Positions 1 to 6,619 of a stretch of DNA of 14,641 nucleotides are shown piece by piece (position 1 is the first letter of the stretch; every line of letters starts with the position of its first letter). Made by a program: the position numbers and the translations under genes. The notes beneath the pieces were generated by a model, which did no database searches, had not been told where the DNA came from, and saw only the letters and a list, made by a program, of their open reading frames with translations. Source of the DNA: Anaerolineae bacterium CG2_30_58_95 (GTDB lineage Bacteria > Chloroflexota > Anaerolineae > Anaerolineales > Villigracilaceae); contig MNXK01000088.1 of assembly GCA_001872165.1 (NCBI GenBank), forward strand, positions 1 through 14,641, given 5' to 3'.

Positions 1-1
1 G

Positions 2-151
2 GTTCGTCCGCTGAACGAAAACGACCAGGCGCTCATGAGAAGGGCGCAGAACGCGCTGCTCGGTGAGTGGGGCTTTGCCCTGTCCATCACCCCGGCGCAG
101 GCCGAGCTCGAACTAAACCGCCTGCTGACATCCGCGCCCGCCGGAGATTGA
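2..151 (+). CDS. Unrecognised protein, C-terminal 49 residues only
   Basis: An open frame enters from the left edge and ends at a TGA at 149-151. The visible 49 residues are rich in Leu, Ala, Asn and Glu and look helical, with no cysteines, membrane segment or motif I can name. It converges on the isomerase gene on the other strand, with only 22 nt between the two stop codons and no clear terminator hairpin there. The frame is chosen because it stays open to the edge and has codon use like the other genes. It could be the tail of almost any soluble protein, so no function is proposed. Confidence 0.5.
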   Translation, partial: VRPLNENDQALMRRAQNALLGEWGFALSITPAQAELELNRLLTSAPAGD

Positions 152-173
152 CGGAAACCATGCCGTGAATTCG

Positions 174-1466
174 TTATTGTTGTATCGCCGCCAGTGCGTC
201 CGCAAGCGTCGGGTCAGTGGGTACTTTGGTAAGATAGTTATCGTAAATCTTGACTGTGGCCGCGTTGCGCGCTTCTGTCAGCCATTCCTGGAATTTGGCG
301 TCAGTCACTTGCTTGTAATCCGCCTCTGTCAACGGGCGGACCTCGTGGCCGAGCACCTGGATGATGTGCCAGCCGAAGGAACTCTGGACAGGTTGGCTGA
401 TCGCGCCTACCGGCAGTTTGAAGGCTTCGTTCTCGAACTCGGCGACCATTTTGCCGGGACCGAACCAGCTTAAATCACCGCCGACATCCTTTGTGCCAGT
501 ATCAATCGAATAGGCCGCGGCGAGCGTGTTGAAATCGCCTCCGGCAAGCAACAGGGTGTGGACGGTTTTCGCGGTTGCCTCGTCGGCCACCAGGATGTGC
601 CGCGCCCAAACCTGATCCTGTTCGTGGGGCACGTCTTTGGTGATGATTTCATACACTTTTAGACGGTATAGCCGGTCCTCGAAGAAAATCTTGCGAATAT
701 CCGCTTCGGTAAGGCCGAGGTTGGTATAGCTCTCCGCTGCCGTTTTGAAATCGCTCTGAAAACCCTCCAGTGTATATGGCGTGGCAGTCGGTGTGATAGT
801 AGGCGCTGTGGTCGGCGTGGCGGACAGGTCAGGGGTCGGCGTGGGGGACGGTGTGAAGGTCGGGAACGGGCTGGGGGTCGGGGTGATCGTCACTAAGGCC
901 AGTTGAGTCGCGGATAGTGTCGGGTAGACGATGGTCATTGGCGTGATGGTTGGGGTGGGTGTACCGTTCGGGAAGAAATTGAAATCGGACTGGATGGTCT
1001 GATCAAGTTCCTCGGGCGAGACCACGATGCCGTTCTTTTGCGCATATTGCCGGATCAGCAGCTCATCCACGAGCTGGTCGAGCGTGTCGCTGCCCATTTG
1101 CGCAGAATTGTCCAGCGTTGTTTGGATCTGGGTCAAATACTGGGATATCGTCGGGTCAGAGGTCGGATCCATTCCAAACATCTGGGCGAACTGTATATAC
1201 TGAATATATTGGTTGATGTACTGCTGACGGGCCAGGCGGACGCGCATTTGGAACTCGCGCGTGGTGATGACATCCTCCCCGACCCTGGCGACCGGCTTTG
1301 TGGCCTGGAGCACGCTCTGATCCAGGATGCCATAACCGATCATCCCAACCACGGCGACGACGATCGCGATGGCTATGTAGGTGATGAGCATGGTCTGCCG
1401 GCGTTCGCGCTCCATGCGGGCCAGATGCTTCTTACTGATTACTTTTGCGGCCTTGGTCTTTGCCAT
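174..1466 (-). CDS. Membrane-anchored parvulin-type peptidyl-prolyl cis-trans isomerase (SurA/PrsA-like foldase)
   Basis: 430 residues. A basic cytoplasmic stretch (1-25) precedes one hydrophobic segment at about 26-48. A SurA_N-like helical chaperone region follows (about 52-165). A low-complexity Pro/Thr/Ser spacer runs about 167-231, and helices lead to a PpiC/rotamase domain at about 285-376. Parvulin hallmarks seen: ARHILV at 288-293, the Gly-Gly-Asp-Leu-Ser-Trp-Phe run near 329-335, and FGWHIIQV at 364-371. The family isomerises Xaa-Pro bonds in proteins crossing the membrane. No lipobox Cys is visible, so the anchor is a transmembrane helix. The start has an AAGAGGA site overlapping the rpsR stop codon, 9 nt upstream, so it is the last gene of the rpsF-ssb-rpsR operon. 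The spacer splitting the two domains is unusual. Confident in family; the client proteins are unknown. Confidence 0.9.
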   Translation of the reverse strand: MAKTKAAKVISKKHLARMERERRQTMLITYIAIAIVVAVVGMIGYGILDQSVLQATKPVARVGEDVITTREFQMRVRLARQQYINQYIQYIQFAQMFGMDPTSDPTISQYLTQIQTTLDNSAQMGSDTLDQLVDELLIRQYAQKNGIVVSPEELDQTIQSDFNFFPNGTPTPTITPMTIVYPTLSATQLALVTITPTPSPFPTFTPSPTPTPDLSATPTTAPTITPTATPYTLEGFQSDFKTAAESYTNLGLTEADIRKIFFEDRLYRLKVYEIITKDVPHEQDQVWARHILVADEATAKTVHTLLLAGGDFNTLAAAYSIDTGTKDVGGDLSWFGPGKMVAEFENEAFKLPVGAISQPVQSSFGWHIIQVLGHEVRPLTEADYKQVTDAKFQEWLTEARNAATVKIYDNYLTKVPTDPTLADALAAIQQ

Positions 1467-1475
1467 GATTTCCTC

Positions 1476-1781
1476 TTACCGGTCTTCTTCGAAGCTTTTG
1501 CCGGAAAAAGGTAACAGGGCGATGTGTCGGGCGCGCTTGATGGCCCCTGCCAGGGCGCGCTGATGTTTCGCGCAGGTGCCGGTCTGGCGGCGGGGACGGA
1601 TCTTGCCCTCTTCGGTGACAAAGCGGCGCAAGATGTCGGCTTGCTTGTAATCTATCGCCAGGTGTTTATCGACGCAGAACTGGCAAAACTTCGGACGGAC
1701 GTAGTAGCGGCGTCCGGATGACTGCTCCGTCCCATTATGGTAGCCCGAAGTATGGCTACCATTATCGTATTGGTGATCCAT
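1476..1781 (-). CDS. rpsR: Small ribosomal subunit protein bS18
   Basis: 101 residues. From about residue 29 it is a canonical bS18: the IDYK motif, then GKI-RPRR-TG, and a QR...[14 protein letters not shown]-terminus. It pairs with bS6 on the 30S platform and binds 16S rRNA. Cys33, Cys36, Cys70 and His73 form a CxxC...CxxH set, the zinc-type (C+) version. The first 20 or so residues are an extra hydrophilic extension rich in His, Asn, Gly and Tyr, and part of it is encoded by a palindromic repeat (1737-1762). The ATG at 1781 has a GGAG site about 9 nt upstream, immediately after the ssb-rpsR hairpin. The only in-frame methionine before the bS18 core is this one. Third gene of the operon. Confidence 0.97.
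   Translation of the reverse strand: MDHQYDNGSHTSGYHNGTEQSSGRRYYVRPKFCQFCVDKHLAIDYKQADILRRFVTEEGKIRPRRQTGTCAKHQRALAGAIKRARHIALLPFSGKSFEEDR
1737..1762. repeat. ATGGTAG-type palindromic repeat, copy inside rpsR
   Basis: A perfect 9-bp inverted repeat (arms ATGGTAGCC and GGCTACCAT) with an 8-nt loop lies wholly inside the N-terminal extension of rpsR. It is translated in frame as a His/Asn/Gly/Tyr-rich stretch. It is one of three copies in the window that share the outer ATGGTAG/CTACCAT arm but differ in the inner stem and loop. Confidence 0.8.
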
Positions 1782-1799
1782 AGATTATTACTCCAAATT

Positions 1800-1826
1800 A
1801 TGGTAGCTTGCAGTACAAGCTACCAT
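1800..1826. repeat. ATGGTAG-type palindromic repeat, ssb-rpsR junction copy
   Basis: A perfect 11-bp inverted repeat (arms ATGGTAGCTTG and CAAGCTACCAT) with a 5-nt loop fills most of the 44-nt gap between ssb and rpsR. Its right end includes the first base of the ssb stop codon, as read on the plus strand. In the operon mRNA it would form a stable hairpin directly before the rpsR ribosome-binding site, so it could affect rpsR translation or mRNA decay. That role is inference. Confidence 0.85.
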
Positions 1827-2239
1827 TAGAAGGGAAATTCGTCCTCTTCGGCCTGGCGCTCGGTTTCTGCGGCGGCGCCAGTCTCCTCACCGTGATTGGC
1901 TTCCCGCCGCTCGCCGAGCATCATCATCTCGGAGGCGACGATCTCGACCGTGGTGTGCTTGACGCCTTCTTTATCTTCCCAGCGTCGGGTTTGCAGGCGT
2001 CCTTCGATGTAGACTTGCTTGCCCTTGGTCAGGTACTGTTTGCAGGTCTCGGCCAGGTTGCCCCAGCTGACGACGTTGAACCATTCGGTTTCGGTGTGGT
2101 GCTCGCCGGCGGCGGTGTTCCACGAACGGCTGGTGGCAACCGTAAAGGTGGTCACGGGTCGGCCGGATGGGGTGTAACGCATTTCCGGCTCGCGTCCCAG
2201 GTTCCCGATAATCATGACTTTATTCAAGCCTCGGCTCAT
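1826..2239 (-). CDS. ssb: Single-stranded DNA-binding protein
   Basis: 137 residues. The N-terminal OB-fold (about 1-108) starts MSRGLNKVMIIGNLGREPE and contains the WFNVV strand and the YIEGRLQTRRWEDKEG hairpin typical of bacterial SSB. A short Glu/Ala-rich linker leads to an acidic tail ending DEFPF, the usual SSB C-terminal peptide that docks replication and repair partners. The protein coats single-stranded DNA in replication, recombination and repair. The start has an AGGAG site 6 nt upstream. It lies between rpsF and rpsR, the arrangement found in many bacteria, and its stop codon overlaps a palindromic repeat. Confidence 0.97.
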   Translation of the reverse strand: MSRGLNKVMIIGNLGREPEMRYTPSGRPVTTFTVATSRSWNTAAGEHHTETEWFNVVSWGNLAETCKQYLTKGKQVYIEGRLQTRRWEDKEGVKHTTVEIVASEMMMLGERREANHGEETGAAAETERQAEEDEFPF

Positions 2240-2288
2240 AAGATACTCCTATCTAAAGTCCAAAGCCGTGACAACGAATTGACACAGG

Positions 2289-2573
2289 TCACTCAACTGA
2301 GGTGATCATGTAACGGATAACAGGCTCCAGGAAACGTAAATTTTGATCCAAGCCTGCGGTCGCGGACGGGGGCAGGCTGACGTTCAGCAAGACGTACTGC
2401 CCTTCGCGTTGCTTGCGGACGGTGTAAGCCAGACGCCTGCGGCCCCACACGTCCAGTTTGTCAACGCTGCCGCCGGCGTCGCTGATCCAGCCCTTCACCT
2501 TGTCAATCGCGCCGTTAAAAGCGGTCTCGTCCAGGTCGGGGTGGATGATGCAAACCAGCTCATACTTGTGCAT
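2289..2573 (-). CDS. rpsF: Small ribosomal subunit protein bS6
   Basis: 94 residues, a normal length for bS6. It starts MHKYELVCIIHPDLDE and carries the GGSVDKLDVWGRRRLAYTVRKQREG segment and a closing LRFLEPVIRYMI, all standard for the ferredoxin-like bS6 fold. In the ribosome it dimerises with bS18. The start is preceded by a strong AAGGAGG site at 6 nt. It is the first gene of the operon, 49 nt ahead of ssb, with a leader of roughly 90 nt that holds two hairpins. In other bacteria the bS6:bS18 dimer represses this operon through a leader RNA, and the same could apply here. Confidence 0.97.
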   Translation of the reverse strand: MHKYELVCIIHPDLDETAFNGAIDKVKGWISDAGGSVDKLDVWGRRRLAYTVRKQREGQYVLLNVSLPPSATAGLDQNLRFLEPVIRYMITSVE

Positions 2574-2601
2574 AGGGGACCTCCTTTCCTCGGGATATGC
2601 T

Positions 2602-2655
2602 CCCGGTCATCGCCGTGGGCGAGCCGGGGGCGGAAGGCAAGCCGCGGGGCGGCTT
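2602..2655 (-). promoter_or_regulatory. rpsF leader hairpins, candidate bS6:bS18 autoregulatory RNA
   Basis: Two hairpins lie between the putative -10 box and the rpsF ribosome-binding site. The upstream one (2639-2655) is a perfect 7-bp stem with a 3-nt loop. The downstream one (2602-2628) has two 5-bp helices separated by an asymmetric bulge (3 nt against 1 nt) and a 3-nt loop. A bulged hairpin in this position is what bS6:bS18-controlled leaders show. I cannot confirm the diagnostic CCG bulge, so the regulatory call is tentative. Confidence 0.4.
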
Positions 2656-2666
2656 GAACGGGCTGT

Positions 2667-2672
2667 ATTGTA
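2667..2672 (-). promoter_or_regulatory. Putative -10 box for the rpsF operon
   Basis: Read on the minus strand this is TACAAT, 94 nt before the rpsF start codon. No good -35 box lies 16-18 nt upstream, so the promoter is weakly supported. The box is the best match in the 182-nt divergent gap. Confidence 0.35.
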
Positions 2673-2709
2673 AGCCAAAAGGGCGGTTTTGGGGAGGGCG
2701 AACCTGTAA

Positions 2710-2738
2710 TTGTACTTCACGTAAATACGCGATACAAT
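2710..2738 (+). promoter_or_regulatory. Sigma-70-type promoter of the RHH/PIN locus
   Basis: TTGTAC (2710-2715) and TACAAT (2733-2738) are separated by exactly 17 nt, and the antitoxin start lies 17 nt beyond the -10 box. The spacer contains CGTA-AA-TACG (2720-2729), a small inverted repeat placed where a ribbon-helix-helix antitoxin could bind to repress its own operon. The operator role is inference. Confidence 0.65.
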
Positions 2739-2755
2739 CTGAGTAGAGGCGCGAG

Positions 2756-2998
2756 ATGGAAACCCAAAATGTTACTTTTGCCATTCCCAAGGAAATTCTG
2801 TATGACTTGAAGCTCCTTGCCACGAAGAGAAAGTTGTCCCTTTCCCGTTATATTATCAACCTGCTGGAACAAGACGTTTCCCGCCAGAAGGAATATGAAG
2901 AAGCCATGCGCCGCAACCTGCAGCGGCTGGGAAAATATGATTTAGGGACGCACGGAAAAATTTTCTGGACGCGGGAGGAGCTCCATGCCCGCAAGTGA
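2756..2998 (+). CDS. Ribbon-helix-helix (CopG-like) antitoxin, copy 1
   Basis: 80 residues. The N-terminus METQNVTFAIPKE is a short beta strand followed by two helices, the layout of ribbon-helix-helix DNA-binding antitoxins. The C-terminal half (GTHGKIFWTREELHARK) would be the toxin-binding tail. Its closest relative in the window is the second antitoxin at 3036-3281, with the same METQNVT start and the same GKI-WTREELH ending. A partner toxin should start at the overlapping ATG at 2985, but only a stub remains there, so this copy lacks its own toxin. A promoter lies directly upstream with a weak AGAGG site. It may still bind DNA or neutralise the neighbouring PIN toxin. Confidence 0.8.
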   Translation: METQNVTFAIPKEILYDLKLLATKRKLSLSRYIINLLEQDVSRQKEYEEAMRRNLQRLGKYDLGTHGKIFWTREELHARK

Positions 2999-3035
2999 GT
3001 TTCAATTTCTGGAGGCATATACTTCGGAGGCGCTT
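2985..3035 (+). pseudogene. Stub of a deleted PIN toxin
   Basis: An ATG overlaps the end of antitoxin 1 by 14 nt, exactly as the intact toxin overlaps antitoxin 2. It begins MPASEFQFLE, which parallels MIEDEFQFVD at the start of the intact PIN protein, including the shared EFQF. After about ten codons the similarity stops and the sequence becomes the leader of antitoxin 2, with a GGAGG site. The best reading is that a first toxin gene was deleted, leaving only its first codons. The stub stays in frame with antitoxin 2, so a 98-residue extended form is possible but unlikely. Confidence 0.6.
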
Positions 3036-3281
3036 ATGGAAACACAAAACGTTACGCTCGCGATCCCCAAAGAAGCCCTTCATCGCGCAAAAATGATGGC
3101 AACTCAACATCGCACATCGTTATCTAAATTGTTGACAAATTTTATTGTGGAGATGACGACTCAGGATGAGAATTATGAGGCTGCCAAACAGCGCAGCCTG
3201 GCTCTTATGGAGAAGGGGTTTGATATGGGCACAAAAGGGAAGATAACGTGGACACGGGAGGAATTGCATGATCGAGGATGA
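3036..3281 (+). CDS. Ribbon-helix-helix (CopG-like) antitoxin, copy 2
   Basis: 81 residues starting METQNVTLAIPKEALHRAK. The ATG at 3036 is preferred over the in-frame ATG at 2985 for three reasons: it restores the same N-terminus as copy 1, it has a GGAGG site at good spacing, and the upstream codons look like a toxin remnant. The N-terminal strand-helix-helix should dimerise and bind operator DNA. The C-terminal tail ends GKITWTREELHDRG and probably wraps the toxin. It overlaps the PIN toxin by 14 nt, implying translational coupling. The two antitoxins have diverged strongly in the middle (helix 2 and linker) but are conserved at both ends. Confidence 0.82.
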   Translation: METQNVTLAIPKEALHRAKMMATQHRTSLSKLLTNFIVEMTTQDENYEAAKQRSLALMEKGFDMGTKGKITWTREELHDRG

Positions 3282-3702
3282 ATTTCAATTCGTGGATAGC
3301 AACGTCTTGGTTTACGCAAATGATGTTTCTGGAGGGACAAAGCGCCAGTTGGCTAAACGATTGTTGGAAGATTTATGGGAGACGAAGAATGGCTGTATGA
3401 GCGTTCAGGTTTTTCAAGAATTCTATGCAACGGTCACGGCGAAAATAAAACAACCTTTGAGTTCCGATGCTGCCTCGCAAGTGATTTCGTCTTACACGGT
3501 GTGGAAGATTCACACTCCGAACGTCCGAGATGTTCTGAATTCTATCAGCATCCAACAACGTTACGGAATCTCCATTTGGGACGCTCTGATCGTCAACAGC
3601 GCCTCGCAATTGGGCTGCGCCATTCTTTGGACCGAAGACCTCGCCGATGGTCACGTGTACGAAAGCGTCCGCGTTCGAAATCCATTCACCGAAACAGGAT
3701 AA
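3268..3702 (+). CDS. PIN-domain ribonuclease toxin (VapC-like)
   Basis: 144 residues, the usual size for a VapC-type toxin. It has the PIN signature FVDSNVLVYA at 8-17, with acidic residues that fit the metal site at Asp10, Glu51, Asp105 (ISIWDALIV) and Asp124 (TEDLADG). PIN toxins are Mg-dependent RNases that often cut tRNA or rRNA; the target here cannot be read from sequence. The start overlaps antitoxin 2. All acidic residues are present and the frame is intact, so it is probably active. The S9 peptidase starts 4 nt after the stop codon. Confidence 0.9.
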   Translation: MIEDEFQFVDSNVLVYANDVSGGTKRQLAKRLLEDLWETKNGCMSVQVFQEFYATVTAKIKQPLSSDAASQVISSYTVWKIHTPNVRDVLNSISIQQRYGISIWDALIVNSASQLGCAILWTEDLADGHVYESVRVRNPFTETG

Positions 3703-3706
3703 TCCT

Positions 3707-5623
3707 ATGTCCCCTCGCATCGAATCTTTCCTCTCGGCTCGTCTCTTCCTCGTCCCGCAGTTGGTGGGCGAGCGGATTTACTTCTATAGCAACCTTTCCG
3801 GCCATCTCAGCCTGTATGCCATGAACTATGGCGGGAGCGTGCCGGAGCCGCTGCTTCCGCCAAATATTGCCCTGCAAAACCCGGATCTGATCGGCGGCTA
3901 CTCGTACTACGTTTTCCCGGAAGTGGAAAAGATCCTGGTGATGATTGACCGGGATGGCGACGAGAATTACCAGCCGATGATCATTCCCATCCAGGGTGGT
4001 TTCCCTGAACCCGCCTTCGCCAATTTCCTGGCGAAATACCGCGTCCACTTGGCGGATTGCGACCCGGAGCGGAGCCTGATCTACGTAAGCGCCGAATCGC
4101 GTGAGAAGCCCATTCAGGAGACTTACCGCGGCGACTTGCGGACGAACAGGCTCGAAAAGCTGGCCGAATCCGAATATGGCGCGTATCCCGCCTGTCACAA
4201 CGAAAACCACAGCCAGGTCCTTTTCGCGGACGGTTACACGGTCGGGGATGGCATCCTGTATGGACTGGAAAACGGTCAGAGAAAAGTGCTCTACGGCAAA
4301 CCACTGGATCAGCGCCAGCCCGGCGAGGTCGTCCCGCTGAACGGCCTCATCTCGACAGAATTTGCCCCCAGCGGTAAGGGATTGTTGGTCGGCAGCGCCG
4401 TCTTCGACGACAAGTACAGCCTGGGCTACCTCGACCTATCCAGGCCTTGCGAGATCCAGCCGGTGAAACTGGAAGGCGTCCTCCATGCTGGCGTCGGCGA
4501 GATGAAAGGCGTGGCGTACCTGAAGGGAACGCGCTACGTCGTCGCTTTCAACATTGACGGCTGCGACTGGCTTTACGAGGGCGTCTTCAACGAAGACAAG
4601 CGCCTGATGAGCCTGCGTCACGTTTTGATCGGCGACGGCGACCTTTCCAACGGCGTTATCGGGCCGCACAGCTTCCATTATGACAAAATCAGCGACCGCT
4701 TCATCCTTTCTTACTCCACGGCGACCTCACCAACGCAGATATACACCCTCGAGGGCAAACAGCGCGACCTGATCGTCATGCACACCGACGAAAAAATCCT
4801 CGGCATCCCCGAAGAGCAGCTTGCGCCGGGCGAGGATGCCTCGTTCACCTCCTACGATGGGAGGCGCGTCTCGGCCCGTCTGTACCTGCCTGCCGGGTCG
4901 CTCGGCTTCACGGGGCCGCGGCCGCTGGTCTACTACATCCACGGCGGGCCGCAGTCGCAGGAGCGCCCGGATTTCTCCTGGTTCTCCATGCCGCTCATCC
5001 AGTTCCTGACCCTGCGCGGTTTCGCTGTCTTCGTCCCGAACGTGCGCGGCAGCACCGGCTATGGCCTGGATTACACCAAGCAGGTAGATAAGGATTGGGG
5101 TGGACAGGATCGCCTCGACCACGTCCACGCCATGACCAAGGTCTTGCTGAAGGATAAACGTCTGGACGTGAAACGCGCCGCGGTGGTGGGAAGGTCATAC
5201 GGCGGATACATGACGCTGACCCAGGCCGGTCGCCACGCGGACCTATGGTCGGCTGCCTGCGACATGTTCGGTCCCTACGACCTGAACACCTTCTGCGAAC
5301 GCATCCCGGAGACGTGGAAGCCGTACTTCAAGATCGCTCTCGGCGACCCCGAAACCCCCGATGGCCGCGCCTTCCTGGCCGAGCGCTCGCCCAAAACCTA
5401 CCTGGATAACCTGGCCTGCCCGATGCTGGTGATCCAGGGCCGCAATGACCCGCGCGTAGTGGCAAAAGAGTCCGAGGAACTGGTGGCCGACCTGAAGAAG
5501 AAAGGCAAGGCGATCGAGCTGCTGATCTTCGAAAACGAAGGCCACGACGTGTTGAAATACGAGAACCGCGTGGCGTGCTACAACGCCATCACTGATTTTT
5601 TCGCGAAATATCTGAAACCTTGA
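3707..5623 (+). CDS. S9-family serine peptidase (prolyl oligopeptidase / acylaminoacyl-peptidase type)
   Basis: 638 residues from the ATG at 3707, which has an AGGATAA site; an upstream ATG at 3647 would lie inside the toxin gene and is not favoured. The first 370 or so residues are beta-rich and should form the propeller gate. The C-terminal alpha/beta hydrolase begins near the YYIHGGPQSQ oxyanion region. The catalytic triad is readable: Ser497 in GRSYGGYM, Asp581 in QGRNDPRV and His613 in NEGHDVLK. There is no signal peptide, so it probably cleaves short peptides in the cytoplasm, after Pro or from acylated N-termini. The 4-nt gap to the PIN toxin suggests a shared transcript. The exact S9 subfamily is not resolved. 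Confidence 0.92.
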   Translation: MSPRIESFLSARLFLVPQLVGERIYFYSNLSGHLSLYAMNYGGSVPEPLLPPNIALQNPDLIGGYSYYVFPEVEKILVMIDRDGDENYQPMIIPIQGGFPEPAFANFLAKYRVHLADCDPERSLIYVSAESREKPIQETYRGDLRTNRLEKLAESEYGAYPACHNENHSQVLFADGYTVGDGILYGLENGQRKVLYGKPLDQRQPGEVVPLNGLISTEFAPSGKGLLVGSAVFDDKYSLGYLDLSRPCEIQPVKLEGVLHAGVGEMKGVAYLKGTRYVVAFNIDGCDWLYEGVFNEDKRLMSLRHVLIGDGDLSNGVIGPHSFHYDKISDRFILSYSTATSPTQIYTLEGKQRDLIVMHTDEKILGIPEEQLAPGEDASFTSYDGRRVSARLYLPAGSLGFTGPRPLVYYIHGGPQSQERPDFSWFSMPLIQFLTLRGFAVFVPNVRGSTGYGLDYTKQVDKDWGGQDRLDHVHAMTKVLLKDKRLDVKRAAVVGRSYGGYMTLTQAGRHADLWSAACDMFGPYDLNTFCERIPETWKPYFKIALGDPETPDGRAFLAERSPKTYLDNLACPMLVIQGRNDPRVVAKESEELVADLKKKGKAIELLIFENEGHDVLKYENRVACYNAITDFFAKYLKP

Positions 5624-5631
5624 ACCGTTGT

Positions 5632-5709
5632 CAGGTTTACACGTTAGCACGTTGACAAGTTTGAACACTCGATGTGTCAACGTGTAAACCTGCAAACCTG
5701 CAAACCTGG
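5632..5709. repeat. Inverted repeat plus 8-bp tandem repeats before trmI
   Basis: A perfect 14-bp inverted repeat has arms CAGGTTTACACGTT (5632-5645) and AACGTGTAAACCTG (5679-5692). A second pair, CACGTTGACA (5648-5657) and TGTCAACGTG (5675-5684), overlaps it, so two alternative hairpins are possible. The right arm continues as three near-identical 8-bp units (AAACCTGC twice, then AAACCTGG; 5686-5709). It fills nearly the whole gap between the S9 peptidase and trmI and could act as a terminator or as a trmI leader structure. I cannot say which. Confidence 0.75.
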
Positions 5710-5719
5710 AAACGTTATC

Positions 5720-6562
5720 ATGCCCTGGAATCTGACTACCACCCACGCCCAGCCCGGCGACCTGGCCCTGCTGGTCGGCTTGCGGCACAAGCATTTCATC
5801 TTTCCTCTAATTCCCGGCGGGACGTTCCACACGCACCGCGGCATTTTGAATCACGATGAACTGATCGGCAAGCCGTGGGGCAGCCAGGTTTTCAGCCATC
5901 AGGGCAGCCCGTTCTTCATGCTGCAACCGTCGCTGGCCGATCTGCTGCTCGACCTGAAGCGCAATACGCAGATCATGTACCCCAAGGACATAGGCTTCAT
6001 CCTGACCAGCATGAGCATCGGCCCCGGCCAACGCGTGATGGAGGCCGGCACCGGCTCCGGCTCGATGACCATCGCCCTGGCCTACGCCGTCGGCGCGCAG
6101 GGACAGGTCGTCTCCTACGAAGTCCGCCCGGATATGCAAAACCTGGCGCGCAAGAACCTGGAACGGCTGGGCCTGGATGGCCGCGTGGAATTCAAGTTGC
6201 GCGACATTGGCGAAGGCCTGGACGAAACCGACGCAGACGCCTTTTTCCTGGATGTCCCCAATCCTTATGATTACGTCGCCCAAGTCCGCGCCGCTCTCAA
6301 ACCGGGCGGCTTTTTCTGCGGACTGGTACCTACCTTCAACCAGGTAGTGCAATTGCTGCAAGCCCTGCGGCAAGGGCGTTTTGCCTTCATCGAAGTTTGC
6401 GAGATCTTGCTGCGCTATTACAAGCCCGAGCCGACCCGCCTGCGTCCCACGGATAGGATGGTGGCGCACACCGGCTTCTTGATTTTCGGGCGGCGCATCG
6501 AGCTGGGCGGGGATGAGAGAAGCCGGGAATTACTGGAAGAGGCAGGGGCAGAAGAGAATTAA
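5720..6562 (+). CDS. trmI: tRNA (adenine-58-N1)-methyltransferase TrmI
   Basis: 280 residues from the ATG at 5720. The start is chosen because the repeat occupies the upstream sequence and the TrmI-like N-terminal beta domain begins here (MPWNLTTTHAQPGD). Its Rossmann methyltransferase domain has motif I EAGTGSGSMT at 108-117, the ribose-binding Glu134 (SYEVRPDM) and the motif IV region FLDVPNPYD around 176-184. The preceding IMYPKD at 85-90 is also typical of TrmI/Trm61. It uses SAM to methylate A58 in the T-loop of tRNA, as a homotetramer in known bacterial cases. The last 40 codons are mosaic: 6446-6503 is nearly identical to 7361-7418, after which similarity drops sharply. Confidence 0.92.
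   Translation: MPWNLTTTHAQPGDLALLVGLRHKHFIFPLIPGGTFHTHRGILNHDELIGKPWGSQVFSHQGSPFFMLQPSLADLLLDLKRNTQIMYPKDIGFILTSMSIGPGQRVMEAGTGSGSMTIALAYAVGAQGQVVSYEVRPDMQNLARKNLERLGLDGRVEFKLRDIGEGLDETDADAFFLDVPNPYDYVAQVRAALKPGGFFCGLVPTFNQVVQLLQALRQGRFAFIEVCEILLRYYKPEPTRLRPTDRMVAHTGFLIFGRRIELGGDERSRELLEEAGAEEN
6446..6503 (+). repeat. Direct repeat of trmI 3' end, copy 1 (in the functional gene)
   Basis: By hand alignment these 58 nt match 7361-7418 at 55 positions, 915 nt apart. Downstream of 6503 identity falls to about 65% over the next 40 nt, with mostly synonymous differences. That is what a recombination or conversion boundary between two trmI alleles would look like. Confidence 0.9.
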
Positions 6563-6593
6563 CAAAAAAACTACATTCAAGTGCTGGTTGTTG

Positions 6594-6599
6594 TATAAT
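6594..6599 (+). promoter_or_regulatory. -10 box for the MNT/HEPN pair
   Basis: A perfect TATAAT sits 11 nt before an ATG at 6611 and 20 nt before the preferred ATG at 6620. The -35 region (about 6570-6576) is poor. The transcript leader would be very short. Confidence 0.55.
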
Positions 6600-6619
6600 C
6601 ATTTTGAGAAATGATTGCC

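Noticed and set aside
2985..3281. 98-residue version of antitoxin 2 starting at the upstream ATG
   Set aside because: The extra 17 residues match the toxin start rather than an antitoxin, and the internal ATG has a better ribosome-binding site and the same N-terminus as antitoxin 1.
3647..3706. Upstream in-frame ATG for the S9 peptidase
   Set aside because: It would add 20 residues encoded inside the toxin gene and has no better ribosome-binding site than the ATG at 3707.
5686..5709. Tandem 8-bp units as a possible CRISPR array
   Set aside because: The units are contiguous with no spacers and are far too short.
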